Below the pieces are notes generated by a model. That model saw nothing but the letters and a program-made list of their open reading frames with translations. It was not told the origin of the DNA and ran no database searches. A program made the position numbers and the translations under genes. This document shows positions 52,945-62,159 of a stretch of 64,000 bases of DNA, piece by piece. Source of the stretch: Chryseobacterium sp. G0186 (GTDB lineage: Bacteria; Bacteroidota; Bacteroidia; Flavobacteriales; Weeksellaceae). The DNA lies in contig NZ_CP033918.1 of NCBI RefSeq assembly GCF_003815675.1, positions 1,736,001-1,800,000 of the forward strand. The letters run 5' to 3'. Numbering within the stretch: the first letter of the stretch is position 1; each line of letters opens with the position of its first letter.

Positions 52945-53913
52945 ATGGAAATTTTGGATATTCTCATTATAGGAGCCGGACCCATCGGTTTAAACTGCGC
53001 AATTGAGGCTCAAAAAAATAATCTGACGTATTTAATCATAGAAAAAGGTACCATTGTCAATTCTCTGTACCATTATCCTTTATATATGCGATTCTTTTCA
53101 ACGGCGGAGAAATTGGAAATTGATGATGTTCCCTTTATTTCCACGGCTCCAAAACCCGGAAGACAGGATGCTTTGGAATATTATCAGGGAATTGCCAGAC
53201 AAAAAGCTTTATCTATTCATCTTTATGAAAAGGCTTTACATGTATCCAAAAGCAATGATCTCTTCACCATTGAAACTACAAAAGGAAGCTATATGGCTAA
53301 AAATGTGGTGATCGCCACAGGATTCTATGATATTCCGAACCTTATGAATATTCCGGGTGAGGATCTTCCAAAAGTGAAACACTATTATACAGAACCTTAT
53401 CCTTATGCAAGACAAAAAATAGTTGTTGTAGGATCCAGTAATTCATCAGTAGATGCTGCCCTTGAAACGTACAGAAAAGGAGCTGATGTAACCATGATCA
53501 TTCGTCATTCTGAAATTTCAAAAAATGTGAAATATTGGGTAAAACCCGATATTGAAAACAGAATTGCCGAAGGAAGTATTACCGCTCACTTCAATTCGGA
53601 AATGGTTGAAGTAAAGGAAAATTCTGTTCTTTTTAAAGATGAAAATAATCAGATCCATGAAATAGAAAATGACTTCGTTCTGGCAATGACAGGGTATCTT
53701 CCTGATTTTGATTTTCTGAGAAATTCAGGCATTAGTCTGAATGGTGATTGCTTAAATCCGTTTTATAATCCTGAAACCATGGAAACCAATATTTCCAATT
53801 TATACCTTGCCGGTGTCGTATGCGGAGGCAAGGATACCCATCTCTGGTTCATTGAAAACTCGAGGGTGCATGCTTACATGATTATTAATGACATTGTATC
53901 TAAAATATCATAA
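52945..53913 (+). CDS. ypdA: YpdA family flavin disulfide reductase (putative bacillithiol reductase)
   Basis: A 322-aa protein. DILIIGAGPIGLNCAIEA is the FAD-binding site, VVVGSSNSSVDAALE the NADPH site and NLYLAGVVCGGKDTHLWFIENSRVHA the C-terminal FAD contact. YpdA reduces bacillithiol disulfide with NADPH and lacks the CxxC motif of thioredoxin reductases, as here. Whether this organism makes bacillithiol cannot be told from the window. Confidence 0.92.
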   Translation: MEILDILIIGAGPIGLNCAIEAQKNNLTYLIIEKGTIVNSLYHYPLYMRFFSTAEKLEIDDVPFISTAPKPGRQDALEYYQGIARQKALSIHLYEKALHVSKSNDLFTIETTKGSYMAKNVVIATGFYDIPNLMNIPGEDLPKVKHYYTEPYPYARQKIVVVGSSNSSVDAALETYRKGADVTMIIRHSEISKNVKYWVKPDIENRIAEGSITAHFNSEMVEVKENSVLFKDENNQIHEIENDFVLAMTGYLPDFDFLRNSGISLNGDCLNPFYNPETMETNISNLYLAGVVCGGKDTHLWFIENSRVHAYMIINDIVSKIS

Positions 53914-53969
53914 ATTCCATCACAATAGCCTCTATAAACAATTCACAGACAAATACATAAACAAAAAAA

Positions 53970-53985
53970 ACTAACACTTGTTAGT
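53970..53985 (+). promoter_or_regulatory. Perfect inverted repeat upstream of hcp
   Basis: ACTAACA-CT-TGTTAGT, seven-bp arms, lies about 65 nt upstream of the -7 box of the T6SS tube gene. It has the size and symmetry of an operator for a dimeric repressor or activator; no binding protein is identified. Confidence 0.4.
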
Positions 53986-54030
53986 CGAAGAATTACTACA
54001 CTTTTTCAGATTTCTGCCCATTTCTTTTTA

Positions 54031-54056
54031 TTGTATGCTAAATACATCTACTTTTG
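54031..54056 (+). promoter_or_regulatory. Promoter of the T6SS tube gene
   Basis: TACTTTTG (54049-54056) is an exact TAnnTTTG match, with TTG at 54031-54033 (15-nt spacer, slightly short). The leader is about 50 nt. Confidence 0.5.
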
Positions 54057-54106
54057 GTACCATAAGATATCAAAATCACAAATATTAATTACTAAAACTA
54101 TTAATC

Positions 54107-54511
54107 ATGGCAGAAAGAAACTCAAGAGGAATTTTAAAATTCAACAACGGGGAAGGTCAAAAATTATTAAAGCTAAACTATAGCGTTTCAAGAGCTACAG
54201 ACGTTTCCGGACGTGTAGCATCTGATCCTTCCAATGCATTGATCAAAATTACCGTAGAAGCTACTGATAAATCTGACATTCTGGAAAGTCTTCTTAACGG
54301 AAAATACAAACCAACTGTAGGTGAAGTTACATTCAACAAGTCTCACGAAGAAGGAACCTTAACAACATTAAAATGGCAAAACGGTTATGTCATCCAGCAT
54401 GAAGTAGACTTCGATGCAGTGGATGATAACAGCATGTACATCAGCTTTGTTGTAAGCGCAGAGCAGATTGACCTGGGCAATTCTTCTTATGATGGGGCAT
54501 GGCCATCTTAA
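54107..54511 (+). CDS. tssD: T6SS tube protein TssD (Hcp), Bacteroidota type
   Basis: A 134-aa Hcp-fold protein that stacks as hexameric rings to form the inner tube of the type VI secretion system. RGILKFNNGEGQKLLKLNYSVSRATDVSGRVASDP is the typical Bacteroidota TssD opening and WQNGYVIQHEVDFDAVDDNSMYISFVVSAEQI the strand-rich end. No signal peptide, as expected. It has its own promoter and is followed by a hairpin, so it can be made at a higher level than VgrG. Confidence 0.95.
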   Translation: MAERNSRGILKFNNGEGQKLLKLNYSVSRATDVSGRVASDPSNALIKITVEATDKSDILESLLNGKYKPTVGEVTFNKSHEEGTLTTLKWQNGYVIQHEVDFDAVDDNSMYISFVVSAEQIDLGNSSYDGAWPS

Positions 54512-54536
54512 TTGTAAGAAATCATTTAGAATAGTA

Positions 54537-54582
54537 AAGCAGACAGAATAGTATCCATTTAAAGATTCCGTTCTGTCTGTTT
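54537..54582 (+). terminator. Hairpin terminator after tssD
   Basis: Arms CAGACAGAA (54540-54548) and TTCTGTCTG (54571-54579), extended to about 12 bp with one G-T pair, then TTT. Confidence 0.65.
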
Positions 54583-54640
54583 ACCTGTTTTCATTGTTAT
54601 TATACTGTGATCATCAGTAGATAATTATGACTTTAATTTT

Positions 54641-54676
54641 CATTGAATTGAAATTATTTCGTGATACAATTCAATG
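54641..54676 (+). promoter_or_regulatory. Inverted repeat upstream of vgrG
   Basis: Ten-bp arms CATTGAATTG (54641-54650) and CAATTCAATG (54667-54676), followed by the palindrome AATGATCATT (54677-54686). This is only 33 nt before the vgrG ATG. It could be an operator or a structured leader. No other feature is seen in 54583-54708. Confidence 0.4.
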
Positions 54677-54708
54677 AATGATCATTAACAAAAAACACAA
54701 TCTTAACC

Positions 54709-56646
54709 ATGGAGGGCAGTAATTTTTCATTTCAACCTAATCCTTATAAAGCACCTGATAATGCGGATAAAATCTCAGGAAATCATCTTCCGGGAATTAA
54801 TCGTGTGGTAAAGCTGGATATTATCATTGAAGGAAAAACCGTTAAGCATTTTAAACATTTCCTTTTGCAGCAGAGTGCAAGGCGACATCATTATTTTGAG
54901 CTGACACTGGCTCATGATTCCCTTGGAGAAACCCAAAATCATAATCTGGAGGAAGCCCGTCAATTTTTAGGCAAACGAATAACGGTTGTTTTTAAATATA
55001 AAGATTATGAAAATGAAAGCCCTGAAAGAAATTTTGTTGGAGTGATCACCAAGACGGCATTCAGTCAGGAAAAAATGAGTCTGGGAAATATTGTTCTGAA
55101 AGGATACAGCCCTACCATTCTGATGGATTCTGCTCCTCATACTCAAAGTTTTGGCGGAAGCCAGTCTGTAAATACAGGAATTATTGCAGACAAAATTATC
55201 AAGGAAACACTGGGTTCTGAGAAATTTGATTTCAGAATAGACCCTCAAAATAAAAGCTATATTAACTATAGCTCACAATACAACGAAACTCATTACAATT
55301 ATCTTGCAAGAACTGCAGAAGCCTATGGCGAACAGTTCTACTATGATGGAGAAGTCCTTCACTTTGGAAAACTTCCGGCTCCTGAAAAGGCAGTCCGGCT
55401 TATCTTTGGAAGCAATGCCACTGATGTACAGATAGAACTTAGAGCAGTACATACCAAACCTGAGTTTTTTGGATATAACAGCAGTGATCATGCGAAGATG
55501 ACCGGTTCGGGAAATAGCATCAGACATTTAGGGGAAATCCCGGCAAAAGCCTATGAAATTAATGATGGCATTTTCAAAGCCCGTTCGCTTGCTCCCGCTC
55601 CTGTAAACGCCAATATGTTTATGGATGTGGATGATTCCCAGAAAAGTGCGGCAGGAAGTGCTGCTGTAGAAGTATTTACCGTTTCAGGAAATACAACGGT
55701 TCCGTTTTTATATCCCGGCTGTACTGCAGACATTGAAATGCGTAAACCGGATACCAGTGAGACTTCTTATTTCACCAAGCTAACCATCACGGAAACTTCT
55801 CATAAAGTAGATTCCAGAGGGTATTATACCGGAAGTTTTGAAGCGATAGCAGATGGAACAGGATTTATGCCTAAACCAGATTTTATATCTCCTAATGCTG
55901 AACCACAAATTGCTACTGTGATCTCAAACACTGATCCTCTTAATCAAGGAAGGATACAGGTAAGGTTTGACTGGCAAAGAAACCCGGACACCACTCATTT
56001 TATCAGAATGATGAGTCCTGATGCAGGCGGAACGGATGTTATTACCCAAAACAGAGGTTTTGTAGCTGTTCCTGAAGTGGGGGATCAGGTTATGGTAGGT
56101 TTTGAATACCACCACCCGGATTTTCCATTCGCTATGGGAGGAATGTTTCATGGCCAGGTCGCTCTTGGCGGAGGGGTAAACAATCATATTAAATCTATTC
56201 AAACCAGAAGTGGCAATAAGGTAATCTTTAATGACAAAGAAGGAAGTATTTTCATCGAAGATCCTAGTGGCAATACCTATTTGATGGATGGTAAGGGAAA
56301 TATCACGGTGAATGCGCCAAAGAATATGATTTTTAAAGCAGGAGAAAACATCAGTATCACTGCCGGAAAGGATATATCGGTAAGTGCCGGAGAAAATATT
56401 TCCAATTCTGCCAACGATAATATTACTTCTATTGCAGGAACAGATATTGTACAGACCGCTGCCGGAGATATCAGAGAATCTTCTGACAGCCGAAAGGAAA
56501 TGGCAGAGAAAGACATTCACAGACAGTCGGAAAGTTCCCAATCGCTGGCGGATAAAATCACCATGTTCAGTGAAAAGGAAAACATGACTCTGCAAAGCGG
56601 AAAGATCATTGAGAATAACAGTGCGGATAAAGCTAAACTATTCTAG
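54709..56646 (+). CDS. vgrG: T6SS spike protein VgrG (TssI)
   Basis: A 645-aa spike. An N-terminal gp27-like domain fills residues ~30-400 (VVKLDIIIEGKTVKHFKHFLLQQ, YFELTLAH), a gp5-like OB fold lies near 400-480 (GRIQVRFDWQRNPDTTHFIRMMSPDAGG, ending GGMFHGQ), and a beta-helix tail of repeated AGxxIxIxAGKDI-type units lies near 530-610. The stop is 2 nt from the effector start. It trimerises at the tip of the Hcp tube and delivers attached effectors. Confidence 0.94.
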   Translation: MEGSNFSFQPNPYKAPDNADKISGNHLPGINRVVKLDIIIEGKTVKHFKHFLLQQSARRHHYFELTLAHDSLGETQNHNLEEARQFLGKRITVVFKYKDYENESPERNFVGVITKTAFSQEKMSLGNIVLKGYSPTILMDSAPHTQSFGGSQSVNTGIIADKIIKETLGSEKFDFRIDPQNKSYINYSSQYNETHYNYLARTAEAYGEQFYYDGEVLHFGKLPAPEKAVRLIFGSNATDVQIELRAVHTKPEFFGYNSSDHAKMTGSGNSIRHLGEIPAKAYEINDGIFKARSLAPAPVNANMFMDVDDSQKSAAGSAAVEVFTVSGNTTVPFLYPGCTADIEMRKPDTSETSYFTKLTITETSHKVDSRGYYTGSFEAIADGTGFMPKPDFISPNAEPQIATVISNTDPLNQGRIQVRFDWQRNPDTTHFIRMMSPDAGGTDVITQNRGFVAVPEVGDQVMVGFEYHHPDFPFAMGGMFHGQVALGGGVNNHIKSIQTRSGNKVIFNDKEGSIFIEDPSGNTYLMDGKGNITVNAPKNMIFKAGENISITAGKDISVSAGENISNSANDNITSIAGTDIVQTAAGDIRESSDSRKEMAEKDIHRQSESSQSLADKITMFSEKENMTLQSGKIIENNSADKAKLF

Positions 56647-56648
56647 TC

Positions 56649-59600
56649 ATGGCAATTGTAAAACAGGCGAAGAACATTAAAGTAGCCGTTAATAAAGACT
56701 ATACTGTACAGGCCGGACACATCAATGAGGTTTCTAATAAAATCAACGTGGAATCCTTTAAGGAAAATCTCAGTCTGAACAGCAACAAAAAAGTTGAGCA
56801 AAATGGTAAGGACGGAGGGGTAAAACATCAATCCTACTCTCCGAAAGAACTGGAAATTGAAGAAAGCGACTATAAACTGGAAAGTACTTTTGCCTTAGAA
56901 CAACTTTTTGCCTTTGCAAAAAAGGACAGTAAGGCGATGTTCTGTTTTTGGATGGCGGGCATTTTCGGAAATGATGTTACTTTGGATGCCTATGAACAAC
57001 TGTATAAGGCTGCAAGTGATAAAAAGCAGTCTATCAATCCAAAAATTACGGTGGCCAAAGAAGTTCCGGGTTTCGGGGCTACTTACTACACTGGCGATAA
57101 TAAAAAATATTATAATCATATTATTGTATCTCAGGGATTCATAGATAATGCCCTTAAAAATAATGGCTACCACAAGCTTTTAATGTTGGCTTTGGTAGAA
57201 GAATTCGGGCATCATCTGGATTATCTCCTGAGATTTGAATATTCTTCTCAAAAAGGAGATGCTGATGGAGATGAAGGAGCAAGATTCACCTCCAATATGA
57301 ATACGAAGTACAAAAGATATTTCATAGACCCTTTTGAGCAGAAAAATCAACATTATGCAACTGCTACCATTAAAGGAACTGAAAAAAAACTGATCTGGGA
57401 TTTTGCAGACCTGCATCAGCAATTAAAAGAATTTGTAGATAACCGGGTAGATTATGATGATCATTACTTTGCAGGTTTTGAATTTTTTGGGGCCGGATTA
57501 GGAGACAGTATGCATGGTTGGGGACATAGACATATTGAAGAAAAGGCATTAGGGGATTTACCTGTACTGGGAGGGGATAAAAACCCCAAAAGAACTCAGG
57601 TTTATTTCGGAAACTGGCTTCGTGACTTTTCCCAGTTCATAGATCCCATGATTATACGTCCCATGTCTAATACCTTGGACAAACTGAGTAAAGAGTACAA
57701 GGATAAAAATGTTAAAAGCACAGATCAGGAAGGTTTTCTTGAGGATTTAAAGAAAATAAAAAATGAGTTATTATATAAAAATAGTGTAGAAGGGAAGCAA
57801 TCAAGAACATTTGTTTTCCCTGCAGACATCACCTTTGATTATACCAGCTTCGAGGCACAGGTAAAGTGGGAATCTACCACTCTGGCTCCGGTGAAAATGA
57901 GCCGGGAAGCTGTTACTACTCTGGTAGAAATGCTGGGAATGAAAGAATTCGGTGAGCTTAAAAAGGATGCAGAAAATGATGGTAAGCCTCAGAATTACAT
58001 GAAATATCTCCAGGACTTCAGAGATCAGTTTGCACCGGTTACTCCACAACTTTTAGGTGTTTATAAACCACAGGAGCATATTGATAATCCTGCCGCACTA
58101 AGATATGAGTCTCTTGCAGAAACATTCAAAAGCAATGACTTAGGAGAAGCTCCACATGATTTCAACCATAAGCTGGACCCGGATTTTGTGAAAGATCCTG
58201 TAGATCAGCAATGGGAACCCAATGCTGAATTTGGAACCAAAAACTACATCCGGGGCAATGGAAGTGAACCTTTCCCCAGTGCGTTTACCTGTTTCATGGA
58301 TTTCATCAACAAATCCAATCCCAGTACGACCATAGGCAGAATTAATTTTGGAGCTGCCATGCATATTCTGGAAGATTACTATGCTCACAGTAATTTTACG
58401 GAGATCGCTGTGATGAAAGTATATGATCCTGAGGTTTTCCCATGGTATGAACTTCCGTCATGTGAAGAGGGGACTTTGAAAAACCATAAGGCAAGCAGTT
58501 CATCTAACAGACATGCTGCTGCTTCAATATTAAAAAAAGACAAGTTCAAGTTTAGAACGTTAAACAATCCTGAGCTCCTTTCCGAAGCGGTAAAAAATTA
58601 TCTGAAGCACAATCCTGACAAAACACCTGCTCATTACTACTATGAATTAGGAAATAAAGAGTACTATCAGAATAAAGGATTATATTATTCCCATGCAGCA
58701 TGTCCTATTGTACAGACAGGAAGTTTCGGTCCGCTAGATACCATTGCCAGTATTGCTCCTAAAATAAATAACAAGCTTTTTTCATTAGAAATAGAGGAAC
58801 AGGAGGATCTAAAACCAGGTGAAAGAACTTTTAATGATGCTTTGGTATATGAATTATTAAAAGATATTTCTAAAGCACAGGCCTCAGATACAAAAGAAAA
58901 GAACGCTAAGTATAAAGGGACAGATGACGGAAAATATGCTGAAGTATTCAAAAAATACTTGACTTTCAGAGATTTTATGCTCACGGAACCTATTAAAACC
59001 GTAGCTAAACTATTGAATGCTTTTGGAATTTTCGATTATGTTACCCAATATCTGAAAGTAATTAAAAATATACGGAATCATTTCATAGCTTTATATGCCA
59101 TAAATTTAATAGATGATTACCAAACGTATCTGGATAACGAGCTTACCCTAATGGAACAGGGAACCTGGAAAGTAAATAAATGGGGGCCAACCCATACCCA
59201 GTTGGCAAAGGACAATGGACTACAGCCTTTGCATCATCTTGCAGTAGACTTGGCAACTGATGCAGTGGCTGAGTTTGGAAAACTATTTGTAAAAGGAACT
59301 CCGCAAAGTTTAGATGAAATAAGAAAAATGGCTGGAGAGAAATACTTTGTTCATCCCATGTATACTGATTGGATGGATGAGAAAGTAATAAACTGGTGTA
59401 AAAGTAGATACCCCTTAAATAAAGGACTGGTAAAAATAGCACACGAGCCAAGCATTATTTTAACAGGTATTCAGCATGGATTGCATGAAATACAGGAATT
59501 AACGAATGAAATACAGTTGCTGAACGAGTTTAATCCAGATCCGGAGCAGCAGCAAACATTTAACTCGGCGTATGCCAAAATACCGGGAAAATGGCATGAA

Positions 59601-59720
59601 CTATATGCAAAACTTAATCGTATCAGGAAATCTAAAGGCCTTGAAGAAATAAAATTAGGAGGTGAGTCCGGATATGAAGAACTGAAAAAAGAAAAAGGAT
59701 ATGTTGAAAAAAATAAATAA
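56649..59720 (+). CDS. Putative T6SS effector with HET-C-family domain
   Basis: A 1023-aa protein encoded immediately after vgrG. Residues 1-55 (QAKNIKVAVNKDYTVQAG...SLNSNKKVEQNG) look like the AxNIxI repeats of the VgrG tail and may dock on the spike. Residues ~170-200 include EEFGHHLDYLL (184-194), an EExGHxxD metal-site-like motif. HET-C hallmarks follow: GHRHIEEKAL (292-301), YFGNWLRDFSQFID (319-332), LGVYKPQEHIDNP (469-481), HILEDYYAHSNFTE (572-585), TGSFGPLDT (690-698) and PTHTQLAKD near 865. HET-C proteins resemble zinc phospholipase C. No signal peptide, consistent with T6SS export. The toxic activity is inferred. Confidence 0.85.
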   Translation: MAIVKQAKNIKVAVNKDYTVQAGHINEVSNKINVESFKENLSLNSNKKVEQNGKDGGVKHQSYSPKELEIEESDYKLESTFALEQLFAFAKKDSKAMFCFWMAGIFGNDVTLDAYEQLYKAASDKKQSINPKITVAKEVPGFGATYYTGDNKKYYNHIIVSQGFIDNALKNNGYHKLLMLALVEEFGHHLDYLLRFEYSSQKGDADGDEGARFTSNMNTKYKRYFIDPFEQKNQHYATATIKGTEKKLIWDFADLHQQLKEFVDNRVDYDDHYFAGFEFFGAGLGDSMHGWGHRHIEEKALGDLPVLGGDKNPKRTQVYFGNWLRDFSQFIDPMIIRPMSNTLDKLSKEYKDKNVKSTDQEGFLEDLKKIKNELLYKNSVEGKQSRTFVFPADITFDYTSFEAQVKWESTTLAPVKMSREAVTTLVEMLGMKEFGELKKDAENDGKPQNYMKYLQDFRDQFAPVTPQLLGVYKPQEHIDNPAALRYESLAETFKSNDLGEAPHDFNHKLDPDFVKDPVDQQWEPNAEFGTKNYIRGNGSEPFPSAFTCFMDFINKSNPSTTIGRINFGAAMHILEDYYAHSNFTEIAVMKVYDPEVFPWYELPSCEEGTLKNHKASSSSNRHAAASILKKDKFKFRTLNNPELLSEAVKNYLKHNPDKTPAHYYYELGNKEYYQNKGLYYSHAACPIVQTGSFGPLDTIASIAPKINNKLFSLEIEEQEDLKPGERTFNDALVYELLKDISKAQASDTKEKNAKYKGTDDGKYAEVFKKYLTFRDFMLTEPIKTVAKLLNAFGIFDYVTQYLKVIKNIRNHFIALYAINLIDDYQTYLDNELTLMEQGTWKVNKWGPTHTQLAKDNGLQPLHHLAVDLATDAVAEFGKLFVKGTPQSLDEIRKMAGEKYFVHPMYTDWMDEKVINWCKSRYPLNKGLVKIAHEPSIILTGIQHGLHEIQELTNEIQLLNEFNPDPEQQQTFNSAYAKIPGKWHELYAKLNRIRKSKGLEEIKLGGESGYEELKKEKGYVEKNK

Positions 59721-60663
59721 TCTAATACTACTTATTATTATAATGACACAAACGATCAGCTGTCAAGAAAAAACGGGAAAGGATAGCAATAGTTTCCAAG
59801 TAGCAAAAAAGGAAATTCTTTATAATGAAAAGAAGATTTATTTAGGAATGCCCATTGAAGAGTTTGCTAAAATTGTGAATTCAGAATACAGAGTTTCAAA
59901 ATACTCTTTACCCGGCAATAAGACAACATTTTATTATTGGATAGATAAAAAAATCCATGCAACAGAATCTACTGATTACTTTGATGTTAAAGGATTAGAT
60001 ATAGATGACAAGACAGGGGAGTTTTTTCCAAACTGGAAAGATGATGCGCCTCAATTACCTAAGTATAATTCTCTGAGTGAAGTCATTAAAAAATATGGTA
60101 AATATGATAGTTTAAAAGTAGAAGAAGTACCAAGACAGGAACAGATTTTCTATGTCTGGGATAAACTCGGATTTAATGTTGCCGTTCATGATAATACTGT
60201 AGGACAAATCAATTTATATCCTATTCATTATACTAAAAGAAAGATCGAATATAAACTAAGAACGCCCGGACCTCCTAAAGCTAAAAGCGATGATTATATT
60301 GAAACTGATGATAAGACCAATGTCGAAAATTATCAGATAATGCTGGAACGTCAACCCAAAACAGAATTTAAGGGAACTTTCACTTATGACGGGAATACCG
60401 CAGATTTTTCAAAAATAGGATATACAGACTGGAATAAAATGGTGAAAGATCTCAATATTGCCGGCAGCAGCTATGATCCACCGGGAGACTCCAAAGGATG
60501 GGGAAGAAAAATATGGCTGAGTTATGATAACTGCCTGATAGACATCCGAAGATATAATAATAATGAAGAAAGCAGTGATGCTCCATCTAAAGAAAAAGTA
60601 GGCAAAATAGATGGCGTACAGGCAATAGAAATCTGGAGGTTTACAGATGAAGACCGAAAATAG
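59701..60663 (+). CDS. Lipoprotein, candidate immunity protein 1
   Basis: A 320-aa protein with a signal peptide and lipobox (TISC, Cys21). Its ATG lies inside the end of the effector gene (20-nt overlap), so translation is coupled. Two similar-looking halves are not evident; the C-terminus has DIRRYNNNEESSDAPSKEKVGKIDG. No family recognised. An exported lipoprotein directly after a probable lipid-attacking effector fits an immunity protein that guards the periplasmic side, but this is inference from position. Confidence 0.7.
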   Translation: MLKKINNLILLIIIMTQTISCQEKTGKDSNSFQVAKKEILYNEKKIYLGMPIEEFAKIVNSEYRVSKYSLPGNKTTFYYWIDKKIHATESTDYFDVKGLDIDDKTGEFFPNWKDDAPQLPKYNSLSEVIKKYGKYDSLKVEEVPRQEQIFYVWDKLGFNVAVHDNTVGQINLYPIHYTKRKIEYKLRTPGPPKAKSDDYIETDDKTNVENYQIMLERQPKTEFKGTFTYDGNTADFSKIGYTDWNKMVKDLNIAGSSYDPPGDSKGWGRKIWLSYDNCLIDIRRYNNNEESSDAPSKEKVGKIDGVQAIEIWRFTDEDRK

Positions 60664-61609
60664 ACTTATAAAACTCATCTGTTTTTTGGGAGTATTATTT
60701 TCACTACAGCATTGTACAGAGAAGCAGGGACAGGATAAATATCCGGATATCCCTGAGTTTCCGGTAACCACTAATGATAAGATTGTGATACAATCTATCC
60801 TTAAAAATCTACAGGAGATCTTGTATAATGATTCTTTTTTGGTTGGTAAACATACGGGGGACAGTATCAGTTTTTATTCTCTGAAATCTGAAACAAACAG
60901 GGTTATTAAAAGCAACGTCTTTGTATATGGCAGCAGTTTCTTTATTGTTGAAAATCAAAAAGGAGAATATGAAGCATTAAATGACACCACACTGGAAAAA
61001 GAGGAAATAAAAACGATAGATGAATCTCCCAGGTATCAAAGAACAGTAGATAGTTTAGGAAAAGTGTTTACTAAAAAATCAGAATGTGAAGTAAACCAGT
61101 TAGCAGACTCCTTATTCATCAGTTATTTTTGCTTAAAATACCACATACCGAAAGATAAAATTCCGTTCACCAGCGGTTTGAGAAAAAAAGATTTTTATGT
61201 AAAAACAGAACAGGATGAGTTTTTGCTGCTCAATACACCTTATTCTTTAGAGCAATTCATTAGTCCGGCATCCTATCCTACTTCTAAGCTGATGAAACCT
61301 AAATTTAAAAGGAACTTTCAGTTTTTAAAGGATAATGTGCATTCAGAAAGCTTTTTTAAAGAATATGATTATGCACTTAAAAGTAAATCCTGGGTATCAA
61401 TGGGTGGTGGAAACCACTATATTCCCTCTATCCCGTTTATGGCTGAAGCAGGATATTATTATGTAGAGGTATCTTTTAATAATGAGAAAGGAAAGTGCAA
61501 AGTATTAGCAGACAAAAGCCCAGATTTTAAAACAATACCTACAAAAATAAAAGACAAAAGCTATTTTACGGATAACGGACAAATTAATACAATATCTGTA
61601 AAACAATAA
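60647..61609 (+). CDS. Lipoprotein, candidate immunity protein 2
   Basis: A 320-aa protein with a signal peptide and lipobox (LQHC, Cys23), overlapping the previous gene by 17 nt. It is not obviously related to the first lipoprotein although both have the same length. Soluble mature domain with a WVSMGGGNHYIPSIPFMAEAG segment. No family recognised. A second immunity-like protein, or an accessory needed for the effector, are both possible. Confidence 0.68.
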   Translation: MKTENRLIKLICFLGVLFSLQHCTEKQGQDKYPDIPEFPVTTNDKIVIQSILKNLQEILYNDSFLVGKHTGDSISFYSLKSETNRVIKSNVFVYGSSFFIVENQKGEYEALNDTTLEKEEIKTIDESPRYQRTVDSLGKVFTKKSECEVNQLADSLFISYFCLKYHIPKDKIPFTSGLRKKDFYVKTEQDEFLLLNTPYSLEQFISPASYPTSKLMKPKFKRNFQFLKDNVHSESFFKEYDYALKSKSWVSMGGGNHYIPSIPFMAEAGYYYVEVSFNNEKGKCKVLADKSPDFKTIPTKIKDKSYFTDNGQINTISVKQ

Positions 61610-61658
61610 AGATCAAAAAAAATTAGTACACCGAACACCAAATAAACAAACTAATAAT

Positions 61659-62150
61659 ATGGCAGAAAAACATATCGTAGTACAGGGTGCCTTATGCAAG
61701 TGCCAGTTCGGGCAAGCTCCGGACAAACTCAAGGTACTCACGCATCAGAAAGAGTATGCCAATGACAAAAATGCCTCCAAAAAACTGATTGTAACAACAA
61801 AGGAAATAGGAGCTGCTACTTTTGAAAAAAATACATTCGGAAACTGCACCAAAATGGGAAGTCCTCCTCCGCCATGCAAAATTATGATCACCGAATGGCA
61901 GTACTTTTATGATAAGGTGCAACTTAGTAATGGTGGACATATTATTTTGGAAACCAGTAAGGCAGTCTGCGCAATAGCCGGAACTCCGTGCATTGAGATT
62001 ATAGATCATGGACAAAGAGCTGAAGCAGGCCAGCAAAGTTTTAAAAATTCGGATAAGGACGTACACCAACAGATTAATCCCTTAGTAAGCCCTGAGGAAA
62101 TGTATGAAAAAAAGCCGGTCAATAAAGGATTAGATTTTGGAAACCAATAA
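61659..62150 (+). CDS. DUF4280 PAAR-like protein
   Basis: A 163-aa protein of the DUF4280 family, PAAR-like tips of Bacteroidota secretion spikes. VVQGALCKCQFGQAPDKLKVLTHQKEY is the family opening, TFGNCTKMGSPPPPCKIMITEWQYFYDKV the middle, and LETSKAVCAIAGTPCIEII the end with paired Cys. It would cap the VgrG trimer and carry a cargo, probably the product of the next gene. No signal peptide. Encoded 49 nt after the second lipoprotein. Confidence 0.9.
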   Translation: MAEKHIVVQGALCKCQFGQAPDKLKVLTHQKEYANDKNASKKLIVTTKEIGAATFEKNTFGNCTKMGSPPPPCKIMITEWQYFYDKVQLSNGGHIILETSKAVCAIAGTPCIEIIDHGQRAEAGQQSFKNSDKDVHQQINPLVSPEEMYEKKPVNKGLDFGNQ

Positions 62151-62159
62151 CGGAAAGCC

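Noticed and set aside
55924-56595. 223-codon minus-strand frame opposite vgrG
   Set aside because: It is antisense to the conserved OB-fold and tail of VgrG. The product is Ser/His/Phe-rich without a domain.
58685-59451. Minus-strand frames inside the effector gene that could be an antisense immunity or toxin gene
   Set aside because: They are short, without signal or domain, and shadow a conserved HET-C region.
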